DNA of 64,000 nt from Clostridia bacterium (GTDB lineage Bacteria > Bacillota > Clostridia > Lachnospirales > Anaerotignaceae), in NCBI GenBank assembly GCA_910575055.1, contig CAJTDC010000009.1, positions 1 to 64,000 of the forward strand, in the 5' to 3' direction. Positions 46,850 through 54,964 of this stretch are shown here, piece by piece. Under the pieces are notes generated by a model. The model saw nothing but the letters and a program-made list of their open reading frames with translations, was not told the DNA's origin and searched no databases. Position 1 is the first letter of the stretch; every line of letters begins with the position of its first letter. A program made the position numbers and the translations under genes.

Positions 46850-47320
46850 GGTATTTTAAAAAATGTTGTTCAAAAACATAAAATGCAGTTAAAGCCTACT
46901 TTAAATATTAATATTGAAGAATTTAAGCAAATGGAAACTTTAAATTTAAAATTACATAAACAAGTGGAAGAAATACAAAAGCTAGAAAATGTAGAATTGC
47001 CAAAATTAGAAAAAGAATTGACAAATATAGGGGGATTTTTTAAAGGAAAACAAAAAAGAATACTTCAGCAGGAAATAGAAAGTTGCAAAGAAGCTATCAA
47101 TATTGGAAAAGAAAATTTACAAAAAATGGTTCAAGAGCAAGGTCATAAAAGTGTAGAAACATTTTTAAAGATATATTCTGAAGCAAAAGAAATTGTAAAA
47201 CAATGGGAAAAAGGGAAATATACAAAAAAAGAAAGTATTATAGAAAAATTGAAAATATTAGAAAAAGAAGCAAATTTATATCAGCAAAACATTGAATATT
47301 ATAAAGAAATAGAAAGATAA
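46850..47320 (+). pseudogene. Coiled-coil C-terminal fragment, probably of a MobA/MobL-type relaxase
   Basis: About 155 residues of highly charged heptad-like sequence (KLHKQVEEIQKLENVELPKL, GGFFKGKQKRILQQEIESC, HKSVETFLKIYSEAKEIVKQ). The GxFKGKxRxxLxxxI pattern followed by a Val-x-x-Phe block resembles the C-terminal coiled-coil part of MobA/MobL relaxases. The upstream catalytic domain is absent; the frame begins inside the truncated IS. The identification is tentative. Confidence 0.4.
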
Positions 47321-47436
47321 TCTTTTAAAAAAATGACTATTTTCTTAAATAAATTTTATTGAGCATTTTGAGTTATATTCGAAACATTAACTGTACACTC
47401 TAAATTTAATTTTCTCTGATATAATTTTTTCAAAAG

Positions 47437-47472
47437 AAAAGCCGAAAACTGATATAATTTTCGACTTTTTGC
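47437..47472. terminator. Terminator hairpin downstream of the DUF6033-like operon
   Basis: AAAAGCCGAAAA pairs with TTTTCGACTTTT (one mismatch), followed by T-rich sequence on the plus strand and A-rich (T on minus) on the other side; it can serve the minus-strand operon and the plus-strand fragment. Confidence 0.65.
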
Positions 47473-47586
47473 TTTGCTACTACTACAGCTTATTTTTCTT
47501 TGTTATTAATATAATGGTAATGATTATTTATTCTACATTAATTTTTATAAAAATTTTAAAGGATTATTCCTTTTAAAAAAACAATA

Positions 47587-48204
47587 CTATGCTTTGATAT
47601 CAACAAAACTTTTTCTTGCTACTATGGAAGGATTCAAAGGGGTAGTTATAACTTTTTGTGTGACAGCTTTTATATTCTTATCTGTAACGCTTATAGTATG
47701 TTTCTTTGTTTCTTTTTTTTCTGCCTTTTTTTTCCATTCGTTTTTTTCTGTTTTCTTTTTTTCTCTTATTGCTTCAATCTTTTCTTTTAATTCTTTCCTT
47801 GCTTTTTCTGTTCCTGAGTCAACTTCCACTTGAGTCATAACTTCTGTAGTAATACTATCATATCCATTTATTTTAACATTACAACTTAACAATTTAGCAC
47901 CACTTGCTTCCACTGCTGATTTTATGCCATCCACTGCTTTAGGTATTAAAGATAAATTGTATTCCAACCATTCAGATGTTTTTTTATCGCTTGTTGCTTT
48001 TTCTAAAAGGGAACGATTTATATTTACTGAATAATTAGGACTTTTCAAACATTCATACTTTTCGGAAAGATAAGACAATTTGTCTTTTGCAGTCATGTTC
48101 GTTTTTTCTTTTGTAGAGGTTTTATTTGTTTCATTGCTTTTTGAAGTGCAGTTATTTTCGCAAATACTGTTATTATCGTAATTTCTAATTCCTGTAATTG
48201 CCAT
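47587..48204 (-). CDS. DUF6033-like protein A
   Basis: A 205-residue protein that begins MAITGIRNYDNNSI, identical over its first 24 residues to protein B. It then has a core (DKLSYLSEKYECLKSPNYSV, SLLEKATSDKKTSEWLEYNL), a Lys/Glu-rich helical part, and ends KSFVDIKA. It resembles the DUF6033 family of uncharacterised clostridial proteins. There is no classical signal peptide; the conserved N-terminus and the shared C-terminal IKA could be export or assembly signals (inference). It is third in a tandem array, 54 bases after protein B, with the same leader sequence. Confidence 0.75.
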   Translation of the reverse strand: MAITGIRNYDNNSICENNCTSKSNETNKTSTKEKTNMTAKDKLSYLSEKYECLKSPNYSVNINRSLLEKATSDKKTSEWLEYNLSLIPKAVDGIKSAVEASGAKLLSCNVKINGYDSITTEVMTQVEVDSGTEKARKELKEKIEAIREKKKTEKNEWKKKAEKKETKKHTISVTDKNIKAVTQKVITTPLNPSIVARKSFVDIKA

Positions 48205-48232
48205 AATTTTCTCCTCCCTAAATTTTACTAAT
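48136..48232 (-). repeat. Leader/N-terminal repeat, copy in gene A
   Basis: A 97-bp block covering the ribosome site and first 23 codons, matched at 48883-48979 with about two substitutions near the start region (offset 747 bp). Confidence 0.85.
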
Positions 48233-48258
48233 TTTCTCCTTTTTTTAAAGAAACAATA

Positions 48259-48951
48259 TTATGCTTTTATATTAAAATTTTCTCCTTTCAACATAGAAGT
48301 AGAAGCAGCTATGACCTTTTGTGTAACAGATTTTATATTTGTAGCTGTAATATTTATAGTATATTCCCCTGTTTTTTTGATTTCTTTTTTCTTTGATTGT
48401 TGCTCAGTTATCTTTTTTTCCTCTGTCCCTTTTTCAGCTCGTTTTTTAGCTGCTTTTTCTTCAGCTGTTTTTTTCTCAGCTATTTTCTTTTTTACATTTT
48501 CCCTCATGATTTTTCCATCAGGGTCATTTGTGCCAGACATTATACCTGTAATATTCCCATTAGCATCAATTTCATAAGATATACTTGTCACAGTTCCTAA
48601 TGTATGAGATTTTGCATAAGATACACAATCTGGAAGAACTGCCAAATTTTCTTCCAAATACTTAGCCTTTTCTGGGTCATTCATACACTTTTTCAAAAAT
48701 GCACTTGATACAGATACTGTTGTAGGAACGCCATTCATAGAAGTTGTTCCTGTATTCATATAGCTATATTCGCTCTGCAAGTATTTGGAATAGTCATTTA
48801 CATTACTATATCCAGTATTTATTTGTTCTGTTTTTGTTCCGCCATTTGATGTTTTTAGTTCTACTGTGCTTGTAGTTACATTGCTTTTTGAAGTGCAGTT
48901 ATTTTCGCAAATACTGTTGTTATCGTAATTTCTAATTCCTGTAATTGCCAT
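48259..48951 (-). CDS. DUF6033-like protein B
   Basis: A 230-residue paralogue in the same array. The N-terminus matches protein A. The core YLQSEYSYMNTGTTSMNGVP then VSVSSAFLKKCMNDPEKAKY is the part most typical of DUF6033, with a segment TSISYEIDANGNITGIMSGT, a Lys/Glu-rich helix, and an end ENFNIKA. Middle regions of A and B differ strongly although their ends and flanks are alike. Function unknown; no enzyme motif was seen. Confidence 0.78.
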   Translation of the reverse strand: MAITGIRNYDNNSICENNCTSKSNVTTSTVELKTSNGGTKTEQINTGYSNVNDYSKYLQSEYSYMNTGTTSMNGVPTTVSVSSAFLKKCMNDPEKAKYLEENLAVLPDCVSYAKSHTLGTVTSISYEIDANGNITGIMSGTNDPDGKIMRENVKKKIAEKKTAEEKAAKKRAEKGTEEKKITEQQSKKKEIKKTGEYTINITATNIKSVTQKVIAASTSMLKGENFNIKA

Positions 48952-48979
48952 AATTTTCTCCTTCCTAAATTTTACTAAT
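48883..48979 (-). repeat. Leader/N-terminal repeat, copy in gene B
   Basis: Partner of 48136-48232; same ribosome site region and first codons. Confidence 0.85.
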
Positions 48980-49003
48980 TTGATTCTTTTTAAAGAAACA
49001 ATG

Positions 49004-49639
49004 TTATGCTTTTATATCAAATCCTATCCTTGTTGATGTTGTAAATATTGTATTGCTACACATACTTATTTTGTTAATAAGATAATTTTCAATTTTTTCC
49101 ATTTCTTTTCCCGTTACAGTAATATCATATTTTTTATTTTTCATAGTTTTCTGCTCTGCTTTTTTCTCTTTATTCTTTGTAAGTAACTTTTTATATTCTT
49201 CTTTACGTTCTTTGTTTCTAGCTCTTGCTTCTTCAAGCATCTCTTTAGATTTTTCTGTACCAGGGTCAGCTTCAAAAATCCCTACACAATTTGTTGTGAT
49301 ACAATCCTCATTATCTATGCTAATTTCCAGACTAATAAGCTTTGCTCCACTTCTAGCAGAATTTTCACATATCTTGTTAATACAGTCTGGCATTTGAGAT
49401 AGAGTATTCTCTAACCATGTGGCGGTTTTGGGATTAGATGCTGCTTTTGAAAGCAAGTTTGAATTGATAGAAATAAAAGTATCTTTTGTTGGTGTTAAAC
49501 AAGCATACTTATTATTAAGATACTTTGAATATTCCTGTCTATTTTCATATGTATTTATTTTCTCCATTTCATTTTTTACTGCTTTTGTCTGCATTTCTTT
49601 TTCTATATTGTGATAATTATTTCTAATCTCCATTGACAT
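49004..49639 (-). CDS. DUF6033-like protein C
   Basis: A 211-residue member with a different N-terminus (MSMEIRNNYHNIEKEMQ) but the same plan: YLNNKYACLTPTKDTFISIN, LLSKAASNPKTATWLENTLS, the variable middle (with DPGTEKSKEML as in A), a Lys/Glu-rich helix and the C-terminus RIGFDIKA. It is the first gene of the array. The start at 49639 is preferred because AAAGG lies eight bases upstream; ATG 49633 and GTG 49648 are alternatives. A LytTR-type direct repeat sits about 80-110 bp upstream, between it and the histidine kinase gene. Confidence 0.72.
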   Translation of the reverse strand: MSMEIRNNYHNIEKEMQTKAVKNEMEKINTYENRQEYSKYLNNKYACLTPTKDTFISINSNLLSKAASNPKTATWLENTLSQMPDCINKICENSARSGAKLISLEISIDNEDCITTNCVGIFEADPGTEKSKEMLEEARARNKERKEEYKKLLTKNKEKKAEQKTMKNKKYDITVTGKEMEKIENYLINKISMCSNTIFTTSTRIGFDIKA

Positions 49640-49719
49640 ATTGAACACCTTTCCTTTCTAATACTGAAAATAGTTCTTATAATCAATATATCGACAATAT
49701 AAACAAATTTTTCATAGAT

Positions 49720-49750
49720 TTGGCGTGAACTGCTTTATTTTTGGTGTGAA
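49720..49750. promoter_or_regulatory. LytTR-type direct-repeat operator
   Basis: TTGGCGTGAA (49720-49729) and TTGGTGTGAA (49741-49750) are direct repeats offset by exactly 21 bp, the two-turn spacing used by LytTR response regulators such as AgrA/ComE. It lies upstream of the DUF6033-like operon and next to the kinase/regulator genes. Confidence 0.65.
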
Positions 49751-49765
49751 ATTTCAGGTGTAATA

Positions 49766-51208
49766 TCACATTGATTTAGACTTTCCATTCATCATTATAG
49801 TAATACTGAATTTATTTTTGCCATCTAAATCAGAAATTACAATATCAATATCTCCCATATATTTCTTTGCACATCTTTGAATGTTAGATATTCCAATACC
49901 ATGTAGCTTTTTATTTATCTTGCTACTAATAGGTAGACCATTTTTTTCGTCTATCATAATTTTTTCTTTAAAATCATTTTCAACTTCTATAAAAAATAAG
50001 CTGCCTCTCACGTAAGAATATAGTTTTATCTGTTTTTTTCCCTCTACTTTATAACATGCTTCTATGGCATTTTCCAACGCATTATTTAATATAATCGCAA
50101 TGTCATAAACGTCTATCCGTAAATTTGGTGGATAAGCAAAATCAACATAAAATTCTATTTGTTTTTTTTCTGCTTCCTGCTTTTTTTGATGGATAATAAT
50201 ATCTGTAATGGGATTTCCTGTTTGATAAGAAAAATCTAATTGATTGACGGTTTGTTCCATTTTTCCAATATAGCTTTCTAGTTCTTCACTCTCTGAATTT
50301 GATATATTTTTAACAAATAATGAAATATTGCTTATATGATTTCTCATGTCATGTCGCAACCCTCTTATATCAGCATATATATTTTGTATTTCCACAATTT
50401 CTTTTTGCATTTGCTGTACTTGATTTTCTAATATAGCCCGTTTGCCCATTTCCTCATTGTATTGTACTAATTTCTGAAACAATGTAACGCTTGCGATAAT
50501 CGTAGAAAGCAATAAAATACAGATAACAGGTATCCAGAATTTTGTTTCTGGAACAGTATCAAAAATAATTGTTGTCATTCCATTTTCAACAGAAATAATC
50601 ATCATTTTTATTGTTATTGAAATACATAATGCTGTAATACAAGGTAAAATTAAAAAAACATTCTCATATGTCTGTAACAAATAATCTTTTTTAACAAATT
50701 TTTTGCTTATCAAATACAGAAATAAAAAGAATAATAAACCATAAAAAGATGTACATAAAATTGTGATAGTAAGATTAAGAACAGTAAGCCATACCTGTGA
50801 TTTTTCTAATGTATTTATAATTTCTTTTACAATAAAATAATCCAAAATTTTATGATAAAATCCATTCAACACAGTATTGAATATACTAACAATATATTTT
50901 ATAATTTCTTTTCCTGCTATAAAGCTAAAGACAACAAAAAATTGTTTTTGTATCTCTTTCTCAAAGAAAAGAAATTGCAGAAATAGTAGAATACAAATAT
51001 TTAATAAAATACCTGCAACTTCTCCAACTGGAAATCTGCTGTCCAATATTTCAAATATCATAATTTGAATTATAAAATATATCACACTCCATATTGTAAA
51101 AACGACTTTTTTACTATATTTTTCTTTCAGAAAATTTTGTGTATAAATATCACTTAATATACTGTTCACCAAATAAATAGAAACGGAAAGCATCCACATA
51201 TCAAACAT
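49766..51208 (-). CDS. AgrC-like histidine kinase (GHKL)
   Basis: A 480-residue sensor kinase. About six membrane segments fill the first ~215 residues; a coiled coil leads to the phosphoacceptor His in GLRHDMRNHISNI; and a GHKL ATPase follows with the N box NALENAIEAC and G box GIGISNIQRC. It belongs to the AgrC/ComD-type kinases that sense peptides. The start at 51208 is chosen because GGGGGA is seven bases upstream. It overlaps the response-regulator stop by a few bases. No AgrB or AgrD gene is present in the window, so its signal is unknown. Confidence 0.88.
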   Translation of the reverse strand: MFDMWMLSVSIYLVNSILSDIYTQNFLKEKYSKKVVFTIWSVIYFIIQIMIFEILDSRFPVGEVAGILLNICILLFLQFLFFEKEIQKQFFVVFSFIAGKEIIKYIVSIFNTVLNGFYHKILDYFIVKEIINTLEKSQVWLTVLNLTITILCTSFYGLLFFLFLYLISKKFVKKDYLLQTYENVFLILPCITALCISITIKMMIISVENGMTTIIFDTVPETKFWIPVICILLLSTIIASVTLFQKLVQYNEEMGKRAILENQVQQMQKEIVEIQNIYADIRGLRHDMRNHISNISLFVKNISNSESEELESYIGKMEQTVNQLDFSYQTGNPITDIIIHQKKQEAEKKQIEFYVDFAYPPNLRIDVYDIAIILNNALENAIEACYKVEGKKQIKLYSYVRGSLFFIEVENDFKEKIMIDEKNGLPISSKINKKLHGIGISNIQRCAKKYMGDIDIVISDLDGKNKFSITIMMNGKSKSM

Positions 51209-51923
51209 TAACAATTCCCCCATTTTTTACATATCGCATATAGGTTTTGATAAAATCGGAATATTTTTTTCTTGCAAGAAGTAGATTCTCTCCATTTGTA
51301 AGCTGTATATTATCTGTACTATAAGCGAAAATTTTTTCCATGTTTACAAAATAACACCTATGACAACGGTAAAAAGTGTTCCCTAAAGTATTTTCCAATT
51401 CTTTCATTTTTTTGTAAACTTCCAATGTTCCATTTGTTGTATGAAAAATGACTTTTTTATTACTACTTTCTATATAATAAATATTTTTCAATAATATTTT
51501 CTGCTGTGTGCCAGAACTTTTTACTATAATATATTGCTTTGACTGTTCTTCAAAAACAAATACTTCTTTCCATGCTCGACTAAAAACTTTTGAAAACTTT
51601 TCTACATCAATCGGTTTTATTAAATAGTGAAAAGCATTTACATCAAATGCTGCTTCCATATATTCTTGATATCCTGTTACAAAAATAATAATACTTTTTT
51701 GTCTGCTGATTTCTTCCTGTTTTCTGATATGTTTTGCTATGTCCATGCCAGATATTTTACCCATTTTAATGTCAAGAAAGTAAATATCAAAGCTTTCTTT
51801 TGTATTTATTAATTCTTCTCCTGACTGATACTCCACAATATCTACTTCTAACAACTGTTTTTGTATTAATTGAAAAAGTTCTTTCCTGATTGTTAGGTTA
51901 TCGTCACAAATTGCAATTTTCAT
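51201..51923 (-). CDS. LytTR-type response regulator (AgrA-like)
   Basis: A 240-residue regulator. The receiver domain begins MKIAICDDN and has its phosphoacceptor Asp in YFLDIKMG; the C-terminal LytTR DNA-binding domain includes IYYIESSNKKVIFHTTNG and NTFYRCHRCYFVNMEKI. The start at 51923 follows AGGAAGGGA and is the standard start of the receiver; a longer frame to 51962 has no support. It is co-translated with the kinase and very probably binds the direct repeat at 49720-49750. Confidence 0.9.
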   Translation of the reverse strand: MKIAICDDNLTIRKELFQLIQKQLLEVDIVEYQSGEELINTKESFDIYFLDIKMGKISGMDIAKHIRKQEEISRQKSIIIFVTGYQEYMEAAFDVNAFHYLIKPIDVEKFSKVFSRAWKEVFVFEEQSKQYIIVKSSGTQQKILLKNIYYIESSNKKVIFHTTNGTLEVYKKMKELENTLGNTFYRCHRCYFVNMEKIFAYSTDNIQLTNGENLLLARKKYSDFIKTYMRYVKNGGIVNV

Positions 51924-52086
51924 AATATTTCTATTTCCCTTCCTAAAAACTATAAAATACAAATTTATTGTCTTTCATTATACCATCATTTGCACTTTAT
52001 AGGTAACTGTATCAATCAATCTATTTTAAGCTGTAGATAGAAAATAAAAAATTGAGAATAGCAATAAATTACTATTCTCAAATATT

Positions 52087-52638
52087 TTATGGATTGTATA
52101 AAGTCATGTGTAAAATAGCCATTTCTCTGCTAATATTTCGGTAGGAATGGATATAATCTCCTCGAAAACGGATACTTTCTCCTTTTGAAATAGTAAAAAC
52201 TTTATCATCTACTTCTATTTCAAGAATACCGCCAAAAATTGTTATAAATTCTTTTGTTCCTCGTAAATGAGATTCTGATTGCCAATAGCTTCCTGGCTCT
52301 AATTCCAGATAATAAATTGTAAATCTGCGGTTTTCATTGTCTGGGAAAAGAGAATAGACTTTAACTCTATCTCCATCTTTAAAAAATGGCTGAATTTCAG
52401 ATGTTTTTACAATTTCATAAGAAGTTTTTGGTTGTACTGTTAATGCTTCAAATGGAATTTTCATACCATTTGCTAACTTCCAAAGTGTAGAAACTGTTGG
52501 ATTTCCAGCTCCACGTTCAATTTGTGCTAACATACTTTTGCTAACACCACTTAATTTAGCAAGCTCGTCCATACTTAATTTATTTTGTTCTCGTAAGTGT
52601 TTCATGTTCTTTGCAACAATTAAATTCATCGTATCCAA
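52087..52638 (-). CDS. XRE-family regulator with cupin domain
   Basis: A 183-residue regulator: N-terminal helix-turn-helix (LSMDELAKLSGVSKSMLAQI) and C-terminal cupin (TKEFITIFGGILEIEVDDKV). Members of this group sense small molecules such as amino acids, polyamines or phosphonates through the cupin. A TTG at 52636-52638 is nine bases from GGAG, whereas the ATG at 52629 is 18 away, so TTG may be the real start. No target gene is adjacent. Confidence 0.85.
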   Translation of the reverse strand: MDTMNLIVAKNMKHLREQNKLSMDELAKLSGVSKSMLAQIERGAGNPTVSTLWKLANGMKIPFEALTVQPKTSYEIVKTSEIQPFFKDGDRVKVYSLFPDNENRRFTIYYLELEPGSYWQSESHLRGTKEFITIFGGILEIEVDDKVFTISKGESIRFRGDYIHSYRNISREMAILHMTLYNP

Positions 52639-53040
52639 AAAAATTTCTCCTTTTCTATTGACAATATGTTATAAGAGATATATTATTATAATATATAAAA
52701 TATAATATACTATATTATCTATTATATTATATAGTTTATAATTTGACTTGTAAAGAGAAAGGAAATGAAAAAGAATATTAAATCTTGATAAAGTACGAGA
52801 GATACCAAAAAGTATCATAAAAATGATTATCACTACATTATTAAAATTGTATTAAGTGCAATTTGAGTGCAAAAAAATTTGAAAATAAAAATATATCAGA
52901 TAAAAATATGAAATAAAGATAGTATAATCATAAAAATAAAGTGAAAATAATGTAATAAAACTCCAGTGAGTTGAGTGGGAATAATTAAAATTTTTTTGAA
53001 CCCCGCATAAACAGCGGATTTGAGAAAATTTTAAAGGACG

Positions 53041-53061
53041 TTTGATAACAATTTGATAACA
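53041..53061. repeat. Tandem TTTGATAACA repeats
   Basis: Two perfect copies of TTTGATAACA, 11 bp apart, next to a Tn916-type regulator/integrase remnant; candidate integrase arm or attachment-region repeats. Confidence 0.4.
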
Positions 53062-53130
53062 TTTGTAAAAAGGCATTTACTCATCAGCAAGTGAGTGGCT
53101 GTCGAGTGCCTATAAAAAAGAATAAGTGAT

Positions 53131-53169
53131 CTTACCAAATAATTGAATTAATTTGGTAAGACTTTTTTT
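53131..53169 (+). terminator. Terminator
   Basis: CTTACCAAAT (53131-53140) and ATTTGGTAAG (53151-53160) form a perfect stem, followed by ACTTTTTTT. Confidence 0.8.
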
Positions 53170-53180
53170 ATTGCTAAAAG

Positions 53181-53639
53181 TTATTTGTTATTTTTTCCTA
53201 TATTAGGATAGTTATATCGCCATTGGTCGTACTGCTCTTTTGTGATTTCACCAGAAGCTAATTTTGCCCTTTGCGATTGCCAAGCAGAAATCATATCAAA
53301 CATGGAAAGGTAGGTTGTCCCTTTGCTTTTATCAAGGCGAATACAAAGTTCTCCATTGATTTCATCAGCGTATAGACCATAAATGTCTTCCATTGCAAAA
53401 AGTGTGTGCAGAAGTCCGATGTAGCTGTCAATATCAGGAACAGCAAGTGCTTGAGGAGATACCTCAAAAACTTCTGCAAGTGCGTTCAAATATTTTTCTT
53501 TGGGACTGCGAACACCTTTTTCATATTGAGCAATGCGGACATCTGCCTGCATATCGTTAAATCCTAATAGTTTGCCTAAATATTTTTGTGTAAAGCTATG
53601 TAATAATCTAAAATGGTGTATTCTTTCTCCGATTGCCAT
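53181..53639 (-). CDS. XRE-family regulator of a Tn916-type element
   Basis: A 152-residue helix-turn-helix protein: IHHFRLLHSFTQKYLGKLLG then VRIAQYEKGVRSPKEKYLNA, followed by a C-terminal part with GITKEQYDQWRYNYP-like sequence (EITKEQYDQW). It resembles the repressor-like regulators beside xis/int in Tn916/Tn1549-type conjugative transposons. The start at 53639 follows AGGAGA; the longer frame to 53693 is unsupported. It is divergent from the excisionase gene. Confidence 0.82.
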   Translation of the reverse strand: MAIGERIHHFRLLHSFTQKYLGKLLGFNDMQADVRIAQYEKGVRSPKEKYLNALAEVFEVSPQALAVPDIDSYIGLLHTLFAMEDIYGLYADEINGELCIRLDKSKGTTYLSMFDMISAWQSQRAKLASGEITKEQYDQWRYNYPNIGKNNK

Positions 53640-53820
53640 AATTCTATCTCCTAACAAATGTTGATAATTCAGTATAACATAAAAGTGTAGCAATAATCAA
53701 TAAAAAACAATACAAAAAAGTATAGAAATTTTTGAAAACTACTTTACAAATACAAAAAAGTATAGTATCATATCGTTATACAAATTAGTATAGTGAGTAG
53801 TAGTGAAAGGATGGATAGTA

Positions 53821-54009
53821 ATGGAAAAAATGTTTTTAAAAGTATCCGATGTGATGAAAGTGTTAGATGTTTCAGAATCTTATGCTTATAAGTTAATACG
53901 CAAGCTAAACAAGGAACTGGAAAAGAAAGGCTGTTTTGTAATGGCTGGGCGTATTGACCGTCAATTTTTTTATGAACATTTTTATGGGACACAAAAAAGG
54001 AGGGATTAA
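53821..54009 (+). CDS. Excisionase-like DNA-binding protein
   Basis: A 62-residue protein from ATG 53821: MEKMFLKVSDVMKVLDVSES then YAYKLIRKLNKEL, a winged-helix/MerR-like excisionase fold typical of Tn916-type Xis or helper proteins. The next frame, the integrase, begins at the stop codon (TAAATG). GGATGG is upstream. It is intact but its integrase is dead. Confidence 0.75.
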   Translation: MEKMFLKVSDVMKVLDVSESYAYKLIRKLNKELEKKGCFVMAGRIDRQFFYEHFYGTQKRRD

Positions 54010-54950
54010 ATGTCAGTTTATAAAAATGAAAAAAATAATACTTGGTATGTCATGGTTCGCTACAATGATTGAAAAGGCGAACGCAAACAAAAGTGTCAAC
54101 GAAGATTTGCCACAAAACAAGAAGCACAGAATTGGTGGGAGCGTCAGTTTCAATTACAAAAGAAGGCTGATGTGAATATGACGCTGGAAAGTTTTTGCAA
54201 ATTGTATGAAAAAGATGTAAGACCAATATTAAAATAGAATACTTGGCTAACAAAAGAAAGTATTATACAAAGTAAAATATTGCCCTACTTGGGACAACGC
54301 AGGCTGTCAGAAATTACAGCAAAAGATGTTATTGACTGGCAGAATGAAATGCGAAGTCAAAAAAAGAAAAACAGGAAAGGAAATTTCTCCTACTTAATTT
54401 AAAAACGATTCATGCACAGTTAAGTTCTATATTTAACCATGCTATCCGCTATTACGATTTAACAATCAATCCAACAAGGAAAGCAGGTACGATGGGCATG
54501 GAGGAAAGCAAGGAAATGTTATTCTGGACAAAAGAGGAATAGAGGAATATTTAAAGTTTGCTGATGTCATGATGGATAAACCACTTTCATTTTACGCATT
54601 TGAAATGTTGTATTGGTGTGGTATTCGAGAGGGAGAATTGCTTGCTTTAACGCCTACCGACTTTGATTTTGAAAACAGAACAGTGACAATTAACAAATCT
54701 TATCAAAGGCTAAAAAGAAAAGATGTTGTGACTGTTCCGAAAACAAAAAAGAGCAACAGATTAATTAAAATACAACAATTTTTAGCAGATGAGATGAAAG
54801 ACTGTTTTAAATTATTTTACAGTTTAAAGGCAAATGACAGGATTTTTCCAGTCACGAAACATTATTTACATCATGAAATGGATAGAGGTTCTAAAGCTGC
54901 TGGAGTAAAGAGAATACCTATTCATTCCCTCAGGCAACAAAAAGTCAATA
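54010..54950 (+). pseudogene. Tn916-type tyrosine integrase, broken and 3'-truncated
   Basis: The frame can be followed as MSVYKNEKNNTWYVMVRYND, TGA at 54070-54072 (Trp in relatives), KGERKQKCQRRF, SAM-like core-binding domain (TLESFCKLYEKDVRPILK, TAG at 54235-54237, NTWLTKES), a shift near 54390, KTIHAQLSSIFNHAIRYYDL, and an 8-bp tandem duplication (GAGGAATA) at 54534-54550 that shifts the frame again. The catalytic domain then reads YWCGIREGELLALTP (first Arg) and IPIHSLRQQ (second Arg box), where similarity ends abruptly. The last ~60 residues with the catalytic Tyr are missing, at the border of the serine-recombinase module. Confidence 0.85.
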
Positions 54951-54964
54951 GCAAGGCAAAAATT

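Larger units (their letters stand above)
52639..53180. other. Intergenic region with terminator and short repeats
   Basis: About 540 bases without a gene. The left 100 bases are extremely AT rich. A small hairpin CCGC-ATAAACA-GCGG lies near 52993-53008, two direct TTTGATAACA repeats are at 53041-53050 and 53052-53061, and a terminator follows at 53131. The mix resembles the non-coding end of an integrated element. Confidence 0.5.

Noticed and set aside
46835-47320. A complete 161-residue gene
   Set aside because: Its first codons lie inside the truncated IS copy, so the apparent start is a junction artefact; the rest reads as the tail of a larger coiled-coil protein.
8650-54072. Reassignment of TAG or TGA to tryptophan
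   Set aside because: Intact genes in the window end naturally with TAG (for example 22420 and 45054) and TGA (9936, 27816) and use TGG for Trp; several affected genes also carry frameshifts or deletions, so decay is the simpler explanation.
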